Below, piece by piece: positions 7,892-15,913 of a stretch of 64,000 nucleotides of DNA (positions within the stretch are counted from its first letter, which is position 1; each line of letters begins with the position of its first letter). A model generated the notes under the pieces. That model had not been told where the DNA came from. It saw only the letters and a program-made list of their open reading frames with translations, and made no database searches. This DNA comes from Clavibacter michiganensis subsp. insidiosus. GTDB lineage: Bacteria > Actinomycetota > Actinomycetes > Actinomycetales > Microbacteriaceae. A program made the translations under genes and the position numbers. The DNA lies in assembly GCF_002240565.1 (NCBI RefSeq), contig NZ_MZMO01000001.1, positions 806,001 to 870,000 on the forward strand, read 5' to 3'.

Positions 7892-9544
7892 TCAGCTCAC
7901 GGGGCCCTCGGTGAGGGTCACGGCGCCGGTCTTCGCGGCGCCGGCCGCGGTGGTCCAGCCGAGGGTCACCGACTCGCCGGGCTTGTGCGCGGAGATCGCG
8001 GCGCTGAGCTCGGAGGCCGACGCGACGGCCTTGCCGTCGACCGAGGTGACGACGTCGCCCTGGGCGAGGCCCGCCTTCGCGGCGCCGGATCCGTCGACGA
8101 CGCCCTGGACGGGCGCTCCCGCCACGGTGCCCGCGCCGTTCGCGAGCAGCACGCCGAGGAACGCGGGGTAGCCGATCTTCACGGTGCCCGACTCGACCCC
8201 GCTCTCGATCTGCTTCGCGATGCCCATGGCCTTGTCGATCGGGATGGCGAACCCGGCGATCTGCTCCGAGCCGGACGAGGCGGCCGTGTCGATGCCGACG
8301 ACCTCGTTCTCCGCGTCCACGAGCGGCCCGCCGGAGTCGCCGGAGACGATCGGCGCGTCCGTCTGGATCAGGTCGGTGAGCGTCTCGCCCGCCGCCGTGC
8401 CCTCGGACTGCGTGGTGATGGTCTGGCCGAGCGCGGTGACCTGTCCGGTCGCCGCGGTGAGCGTGCCCGTGCCGCCCGCGTTGCCGACGCCCGTGACGGC
8501 CTCGCCGACCTGGGCGCCGTCCGTGTCGAGCTTCGCCGGGGTGAGCCCCGACGCGCCCTCGAGCTTCACGACCGCGACGTCGTTCGTGGCGTCGGTGCCG
8601 ACGACCTTCCCCACGTACGCCTTGCCGGTCGACTCGACCGTGACGCGGATGCTGGTGGCGCCGCTGACGACGTGGTTGTTGGTGAGGATCGTGCCGTCGG
8701 ACGACAGGATGATGCCCGTGCCCGCCCCGGCCGCGTTCTCGTAGGTGAGCGCGGAGTCGATCGTGACGACGCCGGCCTTCTGCGCGGTCGTCGCCTCGGG
8801 CGAGGTGACCGACGTGCCGCGCCCGGTGCCGGACTGCGTGCCCGATCCCGAGCCGGAGCCGCTGCCGGATCCCTGCCCGGGCAGCGTGGTCGTGCCGCGG
8901 CCGAAGCCCTGGCCCGGCGTGAAGGAGCCCGGGTCCTGGACCTGCGAGCTCCCGGCCTGCGAGCTCGAGCGGCCGAGGTCGGCCATGAAGCCCACCGCGG
9001 TGCCGCTGCCGAAGGAGAGGAGGAGCGCGAGGGCGGACGCCCCGGCGATGAGGCCCGTGCGGAGGCCGCGGCGCATGCGCTTCGGCGGGACGGGGTTCCC
9101 CGCCGCGTCGACGGCGAGCGGGCGTCCGAAGGCGTCGGTCGCGGGGGCGGGCCACGGCGATCCGGCGGGGTGGCTGCCGGCGGGCATCGCGGTGGCGTAG
9201 GCGGCGGTGGGCTGCGGCGACGTGGGCTGCTGCGCGGTCGGCTGCTGCGAAGCGGGGGCGCCGGCGCCGACCGCGGGGCCCGCGGTGGCGTGCGCGGCGG
9301 CGGGGGCGGTCCAGCCGGCGGGTGCGGCGGGTGCGGAGGGCGCGACCGGGGTGGCCGGCGCGGCCGGACCGGCGGTCGCGGGACCGGCGGGCGCCGGCCA
9401 GCCGGGCTGCCCGGTCGCGGTCGAGCCGTCGGCCGGGACCGGAGCGGCGGGTGCGGCGGGCGCGGTCGCGGCGTCGGCGGAGCGGGTGGCGTCGATGGGG
9501 GCCTCGTCCGGACGTCCGGTCGGCTCCTGGGGTGTCTCGTTCAT
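7892..9544 (-). CDS. HtrA/DegP-like membrane-anchored serine protease with PDZ domain
   Basis: 550 aa. Residues 1-160 are an Ala/Pro/Gln-rich, probably cytoplasmic region. One membrane segment follows at about 163-186, then a Gly/Ser-rich linker (about 191-250). The trypsin-like S1C protease domain has His291 (LTNNHVV), Asp322 (TNDVAVVKL) and Ser404 (VSGDSGGPLVD). A C-terminal PDZ domain (about 440-545, with GSGAAKAGLAQGDVVTSVDG) ends at VTLTEGPVS. The role is extracytoplasmic quality control or processing of secreted proteins. Start ATG at 9544 was chosen because the frame further upstream has no RBS and runs into the divergent promoter. Clavibacter has other serine proteases linked to virulence, but this one is of the conserved HtrA type. 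Confidence 0.93.
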   Translation of the reverse strand: MNETPQEPTGRPDEAPIDATRSADAATAPAAPAAPVPADGSTATGQPGWPAPAGPATAGPAAPATPVAPSAPAAPAGWTAPAAAHATAGPAVGAGAPASQQPTAQQPTSPQPTAAYATAMPAGSHPAGSPWPAPATDAFGRPLAVDAAGNPVPPKRMRRGLRTGLIAGASALALLLSFGSGTAVGFMADLGRSSSQAGSSQVQDPGSFTPGQGFGRGTTTLPGQGSGSGSGSGSGTQSGTGRGTSVTSPEATTAQKAGVVTIDSALTYENAAGAGTGIILSSDGTILTNNHVVSGATSIRVTVESTGKAYVGKVVGTDATNDVAVVKLEGASGLTPAKLDTDGAQVGEAVTGVGNAGGTGTLTAATGQVTALGQTITTQSEGTAAGETLTDLIQTDAPIVSGDSGGPLVDAENEVVGIDTAASSGSEQIAGFAIPIDKAMGIAKQIESGVESGTVKIGYPAFLGVLLANGAGTVAGAPVQGVVDGSGAAKAGLAQGDVVTSVDGKAVASASELSAAISAHKPGESVTLGWTTAAGAAKTGAVTLTEGPVS

Positions 9545-9665
9545 GACGGGTCCTTCGTGTCTCGGGTGGCCCGATGGGGGCCATGGCAAGATCACACCCG
9601 GCGACCCTATGAGCACCCCATGACGAGCACGAGCGTCCGCCATGCGTCCTGGGCCCGCCCGGGCG

Positions 9666-9671
9666 TACCCT
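9666..9671 (+). promoter_or_regulatory. -10 element of a leaderless promoter (9679 gene)
   Basis: TACCCT is followed by 7 nt and then the ATG at 9679. No Shine-Dalgarno is present in the gap. Confidence 0.45.
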
Positions 9672-9678
9672 GAGCGGC

Positions 9679-10092
9679 ATGACGCGGAGGTCGGATGACG
9701 ATGGCGAGCCCGCCGGCCTGGATCCGCGGTTCGACCCGGCGTTCCAGCGTGCCGCGGCACCGGGGTCGCCCCCGGAGGCGACCGAGCGCCCCGCCCTCGC
9801 CGGCTGGCTCGCCCCGACGCTCTGGATCCTCGCCGTCGCCTTCCCCGCCGCGGGCCTGGGCCTCCGTGCGCTCGCCGCCCGCATCGCGACCTCCATGCCG
9901 TACTCCAGCTTCGGCGACCCGCTGGGGGAGCGCTGGCTCCTCGACCTCGTGCCCCTGCTCGTGACCCTCGCACCGGGCATCGTCGCGGGCGGCCCGATGG
10001 CCGTGATCGAGGCGCTCGCCGTGCGCGCCCTCCGCCGCCGGCCCGCCCGGGCCGCGGCCGACGACCGCGAGGCGGACGTCCACCGCGCGTAG
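9679..10092 (+). CDS. Small membrane protein of unknown function
   Basis: 137 aa. A charged, Pro-rich N-terminal 45 residues is followed by two hydrophobic segments, LAPTLWILAVAFPAAGLGLRAL and LLDLVPLLVTLAPGIVAGGPMAVIEALAV, and a very basic C-terminus (RALRRRPARAAADDRE). I recognise no family. It is divergent from the HtrA-like gene (134 nt apart) and 9 nt upstream of an aldo/keto reductase that seems to have its own leaderless promoter. The start is fixed by the TACCCT hexamer 7 nt upstream. Confidence 0.6.
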   Translation: MTRRSDDDGEPAGLDPRFDPAFQRAAAPGSPPEATERPALAGWLAPTLWILAVAFPAAGLGLRALAARIATSMPYSSFGDPLGERWLLDLVPLLVTLAPGIVAGGPMAVIEALAVRALRRRPARAAADDREADVHRA

Positions 10093-10095
10093 GCT
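10090..10095 (+). promoter_or_regulatory. -10 element of a leaderless promoter (aldo/keto reductase)
   Basis: TAGGCT overlaps the TAG stop of the preceding gene and is followed by 6 nt and the ATG at 10102. Confidence 0.5.
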
Positions 10096-10101
10096 CGACG
10101 C

Positions 10102-11094
10102 ATGGAGCAGAGAAGCCTCGGCAGGACCCATCGGAACGTCTCAGTCATCGGACTCGGGACCTGGCAGCTCGGCGGGGACTGGGGTGACGTGGCCGAGGAC
10201 GACGCGCTCGCCGTGCTGGACGCGGCGGCCGACGCGGGCATCACCTTCTTCGACACGGCCGACGTCTACGGCGACGGCCGCAGCGAGACGATCATCGGAT
10301 CCTGGCTGCGCGCGCACCCGGACGCGGGCGTCACGGTCGCGACCAAGATGGGCCGCCGCGACGCGCAGGACCCCGCGAACTTCACCCTCGACCGCTTCCG
10401 CGAGTGGACCGACCGCTCGCGCCGGAACCTCGGCGTCGACACGCTCGACCTCGTCCAGCTGCACTGCCCGCCCACGCCCGTGTTCTCGAGCGACCGCGTG
10501 TACGACGCCCTCGACGAGCTCGTCGCCGACGGCGCGATCGCGTCCTACGGCGTCAGCGTCGAGACGACCGACGAGGCCCTCCTCGCCATCGCGCGGCCCG
10601 GCGTCGCGAGCGTGCAGATCATCCTCAACGCGTTCCGCCTCAAGCCGCTCGACCGCGTGCTGCCGGCCGCCGTCGAGGCGGGCGTCGGGATCATCGCCCG
10701 CGTGCCGCTCGCATCCGGCCTCCTCAGCGGCCGCTACACCGCCGAAACGACCTTCGCCGAGACCGACCACCGGAACTTCAACCGCGGGGGCGCCGCGTTC
10801 GACGTGGGGGAGACCTTCTCGGGCGTCGACTACGACGACGGCGTCACCGCGGCCCGCGAGTTCGCGGCAGCTGCACACGAGGCCGCGCCCGACCTGACGC
10901 CCGCGCAGGTGGCGCTCGCGTGGATCGTGCAGCGCGAGGGCGTCTCCACGGTGATCCCCGGAGCCCGCAACGCGGAGCAGGCCCAGGCGAACGCGCGCGC
11001 CGGCGACGCCCCCGCGCTCGGCGAGGTCTTCGAGCGCCAGGTCGCGGACGTCTACGACCGGTACTTCCGCGCTGCGGTGCATCCGCGCTGGTAG
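10102..11094 (+). CDS. Aldo/keto reductase
   Basis: 330 aa, in the usual range. An NADPH-dependent oxidoreductase with a TIM-barrel fold. The catalytic tetrad can be placed: Asp in FFDTADVYGDG, Tyr in the same motif, Lys in VATKMGRRD and His in LVQLHCPP. The C-terminal half has the cofactor-binding stretch GVSTVIPGARNAEQAQANARA. It belongs to the group related to YajO/Tas-like AKRs; the substrate is unknown. It converges with a lipoprotein gene and is closed by a 16-bp hairpin at 11105-11143. Confidence 0.92.
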   Translation: MEQRSLGRTHRNVSVIGLGTWQLGGDWGDVAEDDALAVLDAAADAGITFFDTADVYGDGRSETIIGSWLRAHPDAGVTVATKMGRRDAQDPANFTLDRFREWTDRSRRNLGVDTLDLVQLHCPPTPVFSSDRVYDALDELVADGAIASYGVSVETTDEALLAIARPGVASVQIILNAFRLKPLDRVLPAAVEAGVGIIARVPLASGLLSGRYTAETTFAETDHRNFNRGGAAFDVGETFSGVDYDDGVTAAREFAAAAHEAAPDLTPAQVALAWIVQREGVSTVIPGARNAEQAQANARAGDAPALGEVFERQVADVYDRYFRAAVHPRW

Positions 11095-11104
11095 TCCCAG
11101 ACGC

Positions 11105-11143
11105 ACGACGGCCCGGTCAGCTTCGCGCTGACCGGGCCGTCGT
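11105..11143. terminator. Bidirectional hairpin terminator
   Basis: A perfect 16-bp inverted repeat (11105-11120 and 11128-11143) with 7-nt loop lies between the convergent stops at 11094 and 11157. There is no U-tract. Confidence 0.8.
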
Positions 11144-11156
11144 CCGTGCGGGAGGG

Positions 11157-11603
11157 TTACTGCAGCGAGTCGCAGGCGCTCGACAGGCTCGCGCGGAGGT
11201 CATCGGGCAACGGCTTGCCGACCAACATGGCCATCTGGTCCGCTCCGGCGTTGATCTGCTGCCCGTACTGGTCGGCGTTGGGCACGCCGCTCCTCTGCGC
11301 CTCAGTGGCCAGGTCGCGGTATGCCTGGACGTCCGACTCCTCGATCGCATCCTTGTCCTTGAGCCCGCACGTGAAGTCGCGGACCTTCGCGAGCGTCGCC
11401 GCGTCCGTCCCGCTAGCGCCCGAGCCGGCGTCGCCCTCGGTGGTCGCCTCGGGCGTGGGGCTCGCGGCCTCGGCGGAGGCGGACGGGGTGGGCGTCGCGG
11501 CGTCGTCGGCGGCCGGCGAGCTGCACCCGGCGAGCGTGAGGCCCAGCCCGGCGATCCCGGCGCGCAGGCGGCGCGTGGTCAGAGGGGTCTGCGGAGAGGT
11601 CAT
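11157..11603 (-). CDS. Putative secreted lipoprotein of unknown function
   Basis: 148 aa. The signal sequence is RRLRAGIAGLGLTLAGC with lipobox LAGC and Cys27. A low-complexity Ala/Thr/Ser/Pro linker (about residues 28-66) leads to an 80-residue helical domain with three Cys overall in the mature part (FTCGLKD, SSACDSL). I do not recognise the domain. The start is supported by TAGTGT at 11610-11615 (minus strand), 6 nt before the ATG, giving a leaderless mRNA. It converges with the aldo/keto reductase gene. Confidence 0.7.
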   Translation of the reverse strand: MTSPQTPLTTRRLRAGIAGLGLTLAGCSSPAADDAATPTPSASAEAASPTPEATTEGDAGSGASGTDAATLAKVRDFTCGLKDKDAIEESDVQAYRDLATEAQRSGVPNADQYGQQINAGADQMAMLVGKPLPDDLRASLSSACDSLQ

Positions 11604-11609
11604 GCCCTC

Positions 11610-11615
11610 ACACTA
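11610..11615 (-). promoter_or_regulatory. -10 element of a leaderless promoter (lipoprotein)
   Basis: On the minus strand TAGTGT is followed by six bases and ATG at 11603. Confidence 0.5.
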
Positions 11616-11637
11616 TCCAGCGCGGGCGGCTGATTTT

Positions 11638-11682
11638 CCTCGGGGGCGGAGACCTCGGGGGCGGAGACCTCGAGGGCGGAGG
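11638..11682. repeat. Three tandem 15-bp repeats
   Basis: CCTCGGGGGCGGAGA occurs twice in tandem (11638-11652, 11653-11667), followed by a third copy with two changes (11668-11682). The repeats lie in the 100-nt gap between the MFS gene end and the lipoprotein promoter, and are non-coding as far as I can see. Confidence 0.8.
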
Positions 11683-11703
11683 CTCCGCGGCGCTGCCCGA
11701 CCG

Positions 11704-12915
11704 TCAGGTCATGACCGGGACGGGCTCCGTGTCCGGGATGGGGCCGGCGTCGCGGCCGCGGAGGTCCGGGCTGTGCCGGTGGAAGACGGCGGCGATCGCC
11801 GTGCCCGCCGCGAGCAGCGCCGCCGCGACGACGAACGCGCCCTGCGCGCCCTGCGCGTCGATGACGAAGCCCGCGGCAGCGGAGCCGAGCGCTGCCCCGA
11901 TGAGCTGCCCGGTGCCCACCCAGCCGTATGCCTCCGCGGTGTCGCTGAAGCGCACCGACGACGAGACCACGGCGAAGAGCACGGCCAGCGCGGGCGCGAT
12001 GCCGACGCCCGCGAGGAAGAGGAACACGGAGAGCCAGGCGAACTGCATCCACACGGCGGCCAGGGCCGTGCCGACCAGGATGATCGTGAGACGTCGCGCC
12101 ATCGCCCACGGGCTGATGGGGATGTGCCCGAGCGAGAGGCCGCCGATGAGCGAGCCGACCGCGAAGATCGCGAGGACGAAGCCGGCCTCCGGTCCGCCGT
12201 GCCCGTACACCGCCACGACGCCGGCCTCGATGGCGGAGCACGCCGCGATGAGGAGGAACCCGACCACGGTGCTGAGGAGCACGGGCGGCCGCCCGAGCAC
12301 CACGCCGAACCGGCGCTTGCTGCGGGGGATGCGGACCCGGCCGAGCTCGGGCGAGGAGATGCACCACGCACTGCCGACGACGAGGAACGCCGCCGCGACG
12401 AGGATGCCGGCACTCGTGTCCACCTGGATCGCGAGGAACGTGGCGATGACCGGGCCGAGCACCCAGATGATCTCCTGCGCCGACGCGTCGAGGGAGAAGA
12501 GGGGCGTGAGCTGCTTGGAGTTGACCATCTTCGGGTAGATGGTGCGGACGGCCGGCTGCACGGGCGGGTTCGCGAGCCCGGCGACCAGGCCGAGGCCCAT
12601 GAAGGCGGGGACCGACGTGCTCGCGTCGCCGAGCGCCACCGCGACGACGGCGACCGTGCAGACGATCGACGTCAGGATGAGGACCGGGCGCATGCCCCAG
12701 ACCCCCATCCAGCGGCTCGTGAGGGGACCGGCCACGGCCTGGCCGATGCTCGTCGCGGCGAGCACGAGGCCCGCGGCGCCGTACGACTCGTGGATCCGCT
12801 CGACGTGCATGAGGAACGCGAGCGAGAGCATGCCGCCCGGGAAGCGCGCCACGAGCTGGGCGGCGATGATCCGGCCCACGCCGCGGGTCTTGAGGAGGCT
12901 TCCGTACGTGCTCAC
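11704..12915 (-). CDS. MFS transporter (probable efflux type)
   Basis: 403 aa with about 12 hydrophobic segments and the short charged loops of the major facilitator superfamily. A loop after helix 2 reads GPLTSRWMGVWGMRPV, a variant of the MFS motif A (GxLaDrxGrrxxl). Start is a GTG at 12915, with TAGGAT 9 nt upstream on the minus strand. The substrate is unknown. It is transcribed away from the ribonucleotide reductase locus and stands alone. Confidence 0.88.
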   Translation of the reverse strand: MSTYGSLLKTRGVGRIIAAQLVARFPGGMLSLAFLMHVERIHESYGAAGLVLAATSIGQAVAGPLTSRWMGVWGMRPVLILTSIVCTVAVVAVALGDASTSVPAFMGLGLVAGLANPPVQPAVRTIYPKMVNSKQLTPLFSLDASAQEIIWVLGPVIATFLAIQVDTSAGILVAAAFLVVGSAWCISSPELGRVRIPRSKRRFGVVLGRPPVLLSTVVGFLLIAACSAIEAGVVAVYGHGGPEAGFVLAIFAVGSLIGGLSLGHIPISPWAMARRLTIILVGTALAAVWMQFAWLSVFLFLAGVGIAPALAVLFAVVSSSVRFSDTAEAYGWVGTGQLIGAALGSAAAGFVIDAQGAQGAFVVAAALLAAGTAIAAVFHRHSPDLRGRDAGPIPDTEPVPVMT

Positions 12916-13007
12916 GAGGGTCAGATCCTACCGGCCGGGAGGCCTCGTCCCGCAGCCTCGGGCGCCACCGGACAGCGATGTCGGCGGCGCGCCGTAGCGT
13001 GGGAGCG

Positions 13008-13035
13008 TGTGGACAAGTCCGCGGACTTGTCCACA
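13008..13035. promoter_or_regulatory. Perfect 28-bp palindrome formed by two inverted DnaA boxes
   Basis: The arms 13008-13021 and 13022-13035 are exact reverse complements. The outer 9 bp of each arm is TGTGGACAA (13008-13016) and TTGTCCACA (13027-13035), which is the DnaA-box consensus of high-GC actinobacteria. Position about 210 bp before nrdA suggests DnaA control of nucleotide reduction, as is known for E. coli nrdAB. Confidence 0.65.
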
Positions 13036-13053
13036 ATCTGTGAATGACACGCC

Positions 13054-13129
13054 CACTAGATGTGGTGGCTAGGCGATCGCCGCTACCCGCCATATAGTGG
13101 CTGTCAGCCGACAGCCACTATATGGCCGG
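13054..13129. promoter_or_regulatory. Three NrdR-box-like elements
   Basis: NrdR boxes resemble CACTATATCTAGTG. Matching 14-mers are at 13054-13067 (CACTAGATGTGGTG), 13086-13099 (right half ATATAGTG) and 13116-13129 (left half CACTATAT). Their centres are 32 and 30 bp apart, about three helical turns, which is the usual NrdR box spacing. An NrdR gene is not in the window. Confidence 0.5.
13089..13126. repeat. 17-bp perfect hairpin in the nrdA leader
   Basis: Arms 13089-13105 and 13110-13126 are perfect reverse complements with a 4-nt loop. It is built from the facing halves of the second and third NrdR-box-like elements and could also fold in RNA. Confidence 0.8.
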
Positions 13130-13244
13130 TTCGCGGCGCTGGCATTTCAGCGGACCGGAATCAGCACGTCATCGGCTCTATGAACCAGGGCACACAGCCC
13201 CGCCCAGAGGCATGGGCCTCGAGACCGCAAGGAGCAGATGCAGA

Positions 13245-15749
13245 GTGTCGATCACGGTAGTCAAGAGGGACGGCTCGAAGGAGCCGTACGACGCGAACCG
13301 CATCAACCTGGCGATCGAGGATGCCACGCAGGGCCTCGACGAGAACATCGGCTGGGTCACGCAGATCGCGTCCGAGCTGGAGATCACCCTCTTCGACGGG
13401 ATCACCACGCAGCAGCTGGATGAGGCCGTCATCCAGGTCGCGCTCCAGAACGTGAAGGACGACCCGGCGTTCGACACCGTCGCCGCGCGCCTCCTCCTCA
13501 AGACCATCTACAAGCGCGTCCTCGGCGACTACTCGTCGCCCGAGGAGCTCAAGCGCCTCCACGCGGAGCACTTCGCCCGCAACATCCAGCGCGGCGTCGA
13601 CGAGATGCTCCTCGACTCCCGCCTCGTGCAGCTGTTCGACCTGGAGCGCCTCGCCCAGGCCCTCGAGCCGTCGCACGACGAGCTGCTCAAGTACATCGGC
13701 GTCGTCACGCTGAACAACCGCTACGGCATCAAGGGCCGCAACGGCGACGCCCTCGAGGTGCCCCAGTACTTCTGGATGCGCATCGCGATGGGCCTCACGC
13801 TGAATGAGCAGAACCCGACCGAGACGGCCATCGCCTTCTACGAGAAGATGTCGAAGCTCGAGTACCTCGCGGCCGGCTCCACCCTCGTCAACGCGGGCAC
13901 CATCTACCCGCAGCTCGCGAACTGCTTCGTCATGGAGATGCAGGACGACATCGAGCACATCGCGAAGACCACGCGCGACGTCATGTGGCTCACCAAGGGC
14001 ACGGGCGGCATCGGCCTTTCCGTCTCCAAGCTGCGCGCGCAGGGCTCGCCCATCCGCTCGAACAACACCACGTCCACGGGCCCGATCCCGTTCATGCACA
14101 CCATCGACTCCGTGCTCCGCGCCGTCAGCCGCGGCGGCAAGAAGTTCGGCGCCCTCTGCTTCTACATGGAGAACTGGCACCTCGACTTCCCCGAGTTCCT
14201 CGACCTGCGCCAGAACTCGGGCGACCCGTACCGCCGCACCCGCACCGCCAACACGGCCGTGTGGATCAGCGACGAGTTCATGAAGCGCGTGCAGAACGAC
14301 GAGGACTGGTTCCTCTTCGACCCGCTGGAGGTCTCCGACCTCGGCGAGCTGTACGGCAAGGCGTTCTCGGAGCGCTACGCGTTCTACGTCGCCGAGGCCG
14401 AGGCCGGGCGCATCCGCATGTTCAAGCGCATCAAGGCGCGCGAGCAGTTCAAGTCGATCCTCATCTCGCTCCAGACCACCAGCCACCCGTGGCTGACCTG
14501 GAAGGACACGATCAACAACCGCGCCCTGAACAACAACACGGGCACGATCCACCTCTCGAACCTCTGCACCGAGATCACGCTGCCGCAGGACGAGGACAAC
14601 GTCTCCGTCTGCAACCTGGCGTCGATCAACCTGTCGCAGCACTTCGCCGACGGCAAGGTCGACTTCGCCAAGATCGAGCAGAGCGCGCGCCTCGCGGTGC
14701 GCCAGCTCGACAACCTCATCGACATCACGCGCTCCAGCGTGAAGGAGGCGGACTTCTCCAACCAGCAGAACCGCGCGGTGGGCCTCGGCGTCATGGGCTT
14801 CACCGACATAGTGGAGAAGCTCGGCTTCTCGTACGAGTCCGAGGAGTCGTACGACCTGATCGACGAGATCATGGAGCACGTCTCCTACGCGGCCATCGAC
14901 GAGTCGGCTGACCTGGCGAAGGAGCGCGGCGCGTACCCGAACTTCGAGGGATCCCGCTGGTCCGAGGGCCTCGTGCCGCTCGACTCGATCGCCCTCATGG
15001 AGGCCGACCGCGGCGTGCCCGTCAAGGTCAACCGCACCACGCGCCTCGACTGGGACGCGCTGCGCGTGAAGGTCAAGGGCGGCATGCGCAACGCGACGCT
15101 CATGGCCATCGCGCCCACCGCGTCCATCGGCCTCGTCGCCGGCACCACGCCCGGCCTCGACCCGCAGTTCTCGCAGATCTTCAGCCGCTCCACCTCCTCG
15201 GGCAAGTTCCTCGAGGTCAACCGGAACCTCGTGAAGGACCTCCAGGAGCTCGGCATCTGGGAGACCGTGCGCGAGAACATCTTGCGCAGCCAGGGCGACA
15301 TCCAGAACATCGCCGCCATCCCGGACTCGGTCAAGGCCACGTACCGCACGAGCTTCCAGCTCTCGCCGTACGCGTTCCTCGAGGTCGCGGCGCGCGCGCA
15401 GAAGTGGATCGACCAGGCCATCAGCCGGAACATGTACCTCGAGACGCGCGACCTCGGCGACATGATGGACATCTACTTCGCCGGCTGGGAGCGCGGGGTC
15501 AAGACCACGTACTACCTGCACATGAAGCCGCGCCACACGGCCGAGCAGTCGACCGTCAAGGTCGACAAGTCGCAGGACGCCGACGGCACCAAGCGCAAGG
15601 GCTTCGGCGGATTCGGCGGCGGCGCTCCCGCTGTCGCGCCCGCGTCGACCGCTCCCGCATCCACCGCGACCGCGGAGGCCCCGGCCCCGCAGTCCGCTCC
15701 GGCGCCCCGCAAGGGCTTCGGCTTCGGCGGAGTGGGAGGTGCACGCTGA
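13245..15749 (+). CDS. nrdA: Ribonucleoside-diphosphate reductase, alpha subunit (class I)
   Basis: 834 aa from the GTG at 13245, which follows AAGGAG by 10 nt; an upstream in-frame extension would run through the palindromes. Residues 1-92 form one ATP-cone for allosteric control. The catalytic barrel has the redox pair Cys227 and Cys456, the thiyl-radical Cys441 in NLCTE, and Asn439 and Glu443. It reduces NDPs to dNDPs together with NrdB. The last 60 residues are an Ala/Pro/Gly linker with two RKGFGxFGG repeats and no cysteine, so the usual C-terminal cysteine pair that re-reduces the active site is missing. That pair appears on the overlapping small ORF at 15749. Confidence 0.96.
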   Translation: MSITVVKRDGSKEPYDANRINLAIEDATQGLDENIGWVTQIASELEITLFDGITTQQLDEAVIQVALQNVKDDPAFDTVAARLLLKTIYKRVLGDYSSPEELKRLHAEHFARNIQRGVDEMLLDSRLVQLFDLERLAQALEPSHDELLKYIGVVTLNNRYGIKGRNGDALEVPQYFWMRIAMGLTLNEQNPTETAIAFYEKMSKLEYLAAGSTLVNAGTIYPQLANCFVMEMQDDIEHIAKTTRDVMWLTKGTGGIGLSVSKLRAQGSPIRSNNTTSTGPIPFMHTIDSVLRAVSRGGKKFGALCFYMENWHLDFPEFLDLRQNSGDPYRRTRTANTAVWISDEFMKRVQNDEDWFLFDPLEVSDLGELYGKAFSERYAFYVAEAEAGRIRMFKRIKAREQFKSILISLQTTSHPWLTWKDTINNRALNNNTGTIHLSNLCTEITLPQDEDNVSVCNLASINLSQHFADGKVDFAKIEQSARLAVRQLDNLIDITRSSVKEADFSNQQNRAVGLGVMGFTDIVEKLGFSYESEESYDLIDEIMEHVSYAAIDESADLAKERGAYPNFEGSRWSEGLVPLDSIALMEADRGVPVKVNRTTRLDWDALRVKVKGGMRNATLMAIAPTASIGLVAGTTPGLDPQFSQIFSRSTSSGKFLEVNRNLVKDLQELGIWETVRENILRSQGDIQNIAAIPDSVKATYRTSFQLSPYAFLEVAARAQKWIDQAISRNMYLETRDLGDMMDIYFAGWERGVKTTYYLHMKPRHTAEQSTVKVDKSQDADGTKRKGFGGFGGGAPAVAPASTAPASTATAEAPAPQSAPAPRKGFGFGGVGGAR

Positions 15750-15826
15750 TGAACGACGACACGTTCGGCGACTACGTCGTCCCCATGGACCCCATGGACG
15801 AGCTCCAGTGCGACTCCTGCCAGTAG
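15749..15826 (+). CDS. 25-aa peptide with NrdA-tail-like CxxC end
   Basis: Start ATG overlaps the nrdA stop (TGATG). A perfect Shine-Dalgarno GGAGGT at 15735-15740, embedded in the last nrdA codons, lies 8 nt upstream, so independent translation is well supported. The peptide begins MNDDTFGDYVVPMDPMDEL and ends with a CDSCQ pentapeptide. A CxxC followed by one or two residues at the extreme C-terminus is how many class I NrdA chains end; there it shuttles electrons from thioredoxin or glutaredoxin to the active site. Here it is in the -1 frame relative to nrdA. It may work as a separate redox peptide, or reach NrdA by frameshifting. It is followed by nrdB. Confidence 0.7.
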   Translation: MNDDTFGDYVVPMDPMDELQCDSCQ

Positions 15827-15913
15827 GCAGGCGTCACTCCTAGAGCTCCACCCGGCCTGACCGGCCGCCCCACCCGCACCACCACGCACCACGCACTCGG
15901 AGAGAAGAAGCAG

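Larger units (their letters stand above)
12916..13244. other. Regulatory intergenic region upstream of nrdA
   Basis: 329 nt between the divergent MFS gene and nrdA contain no gene I can support. They hold, in order, the DnaA-box palindrome (13008-13035), three NrdR-box-like elements (13054-13129) and a 17-bp hairpin (13089-13126), then about 115 nt of leader to the GTG start. The local sequence is much more AT-rich and repetitive than the surroundings. Confidence 0.75.

Noticed and set aside
6165..10256. Long minus-strand reading frame of 1363 codons
   Set aside because: It lies out of frame over the GH51 and HtrA-like genes, which have clear catalytic motifs in other frames. No domain is recognisable in it.
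15404..15746. Programmed -1 frameshift site joining nrdA to the CxxC ORF
   Set aside because: The -1 frame is open, but I saw no slippery heptamer near the stop. The perfect Shine-Dalgarno and TGATG overlap favour re-initiation. Kept only as an alternative.
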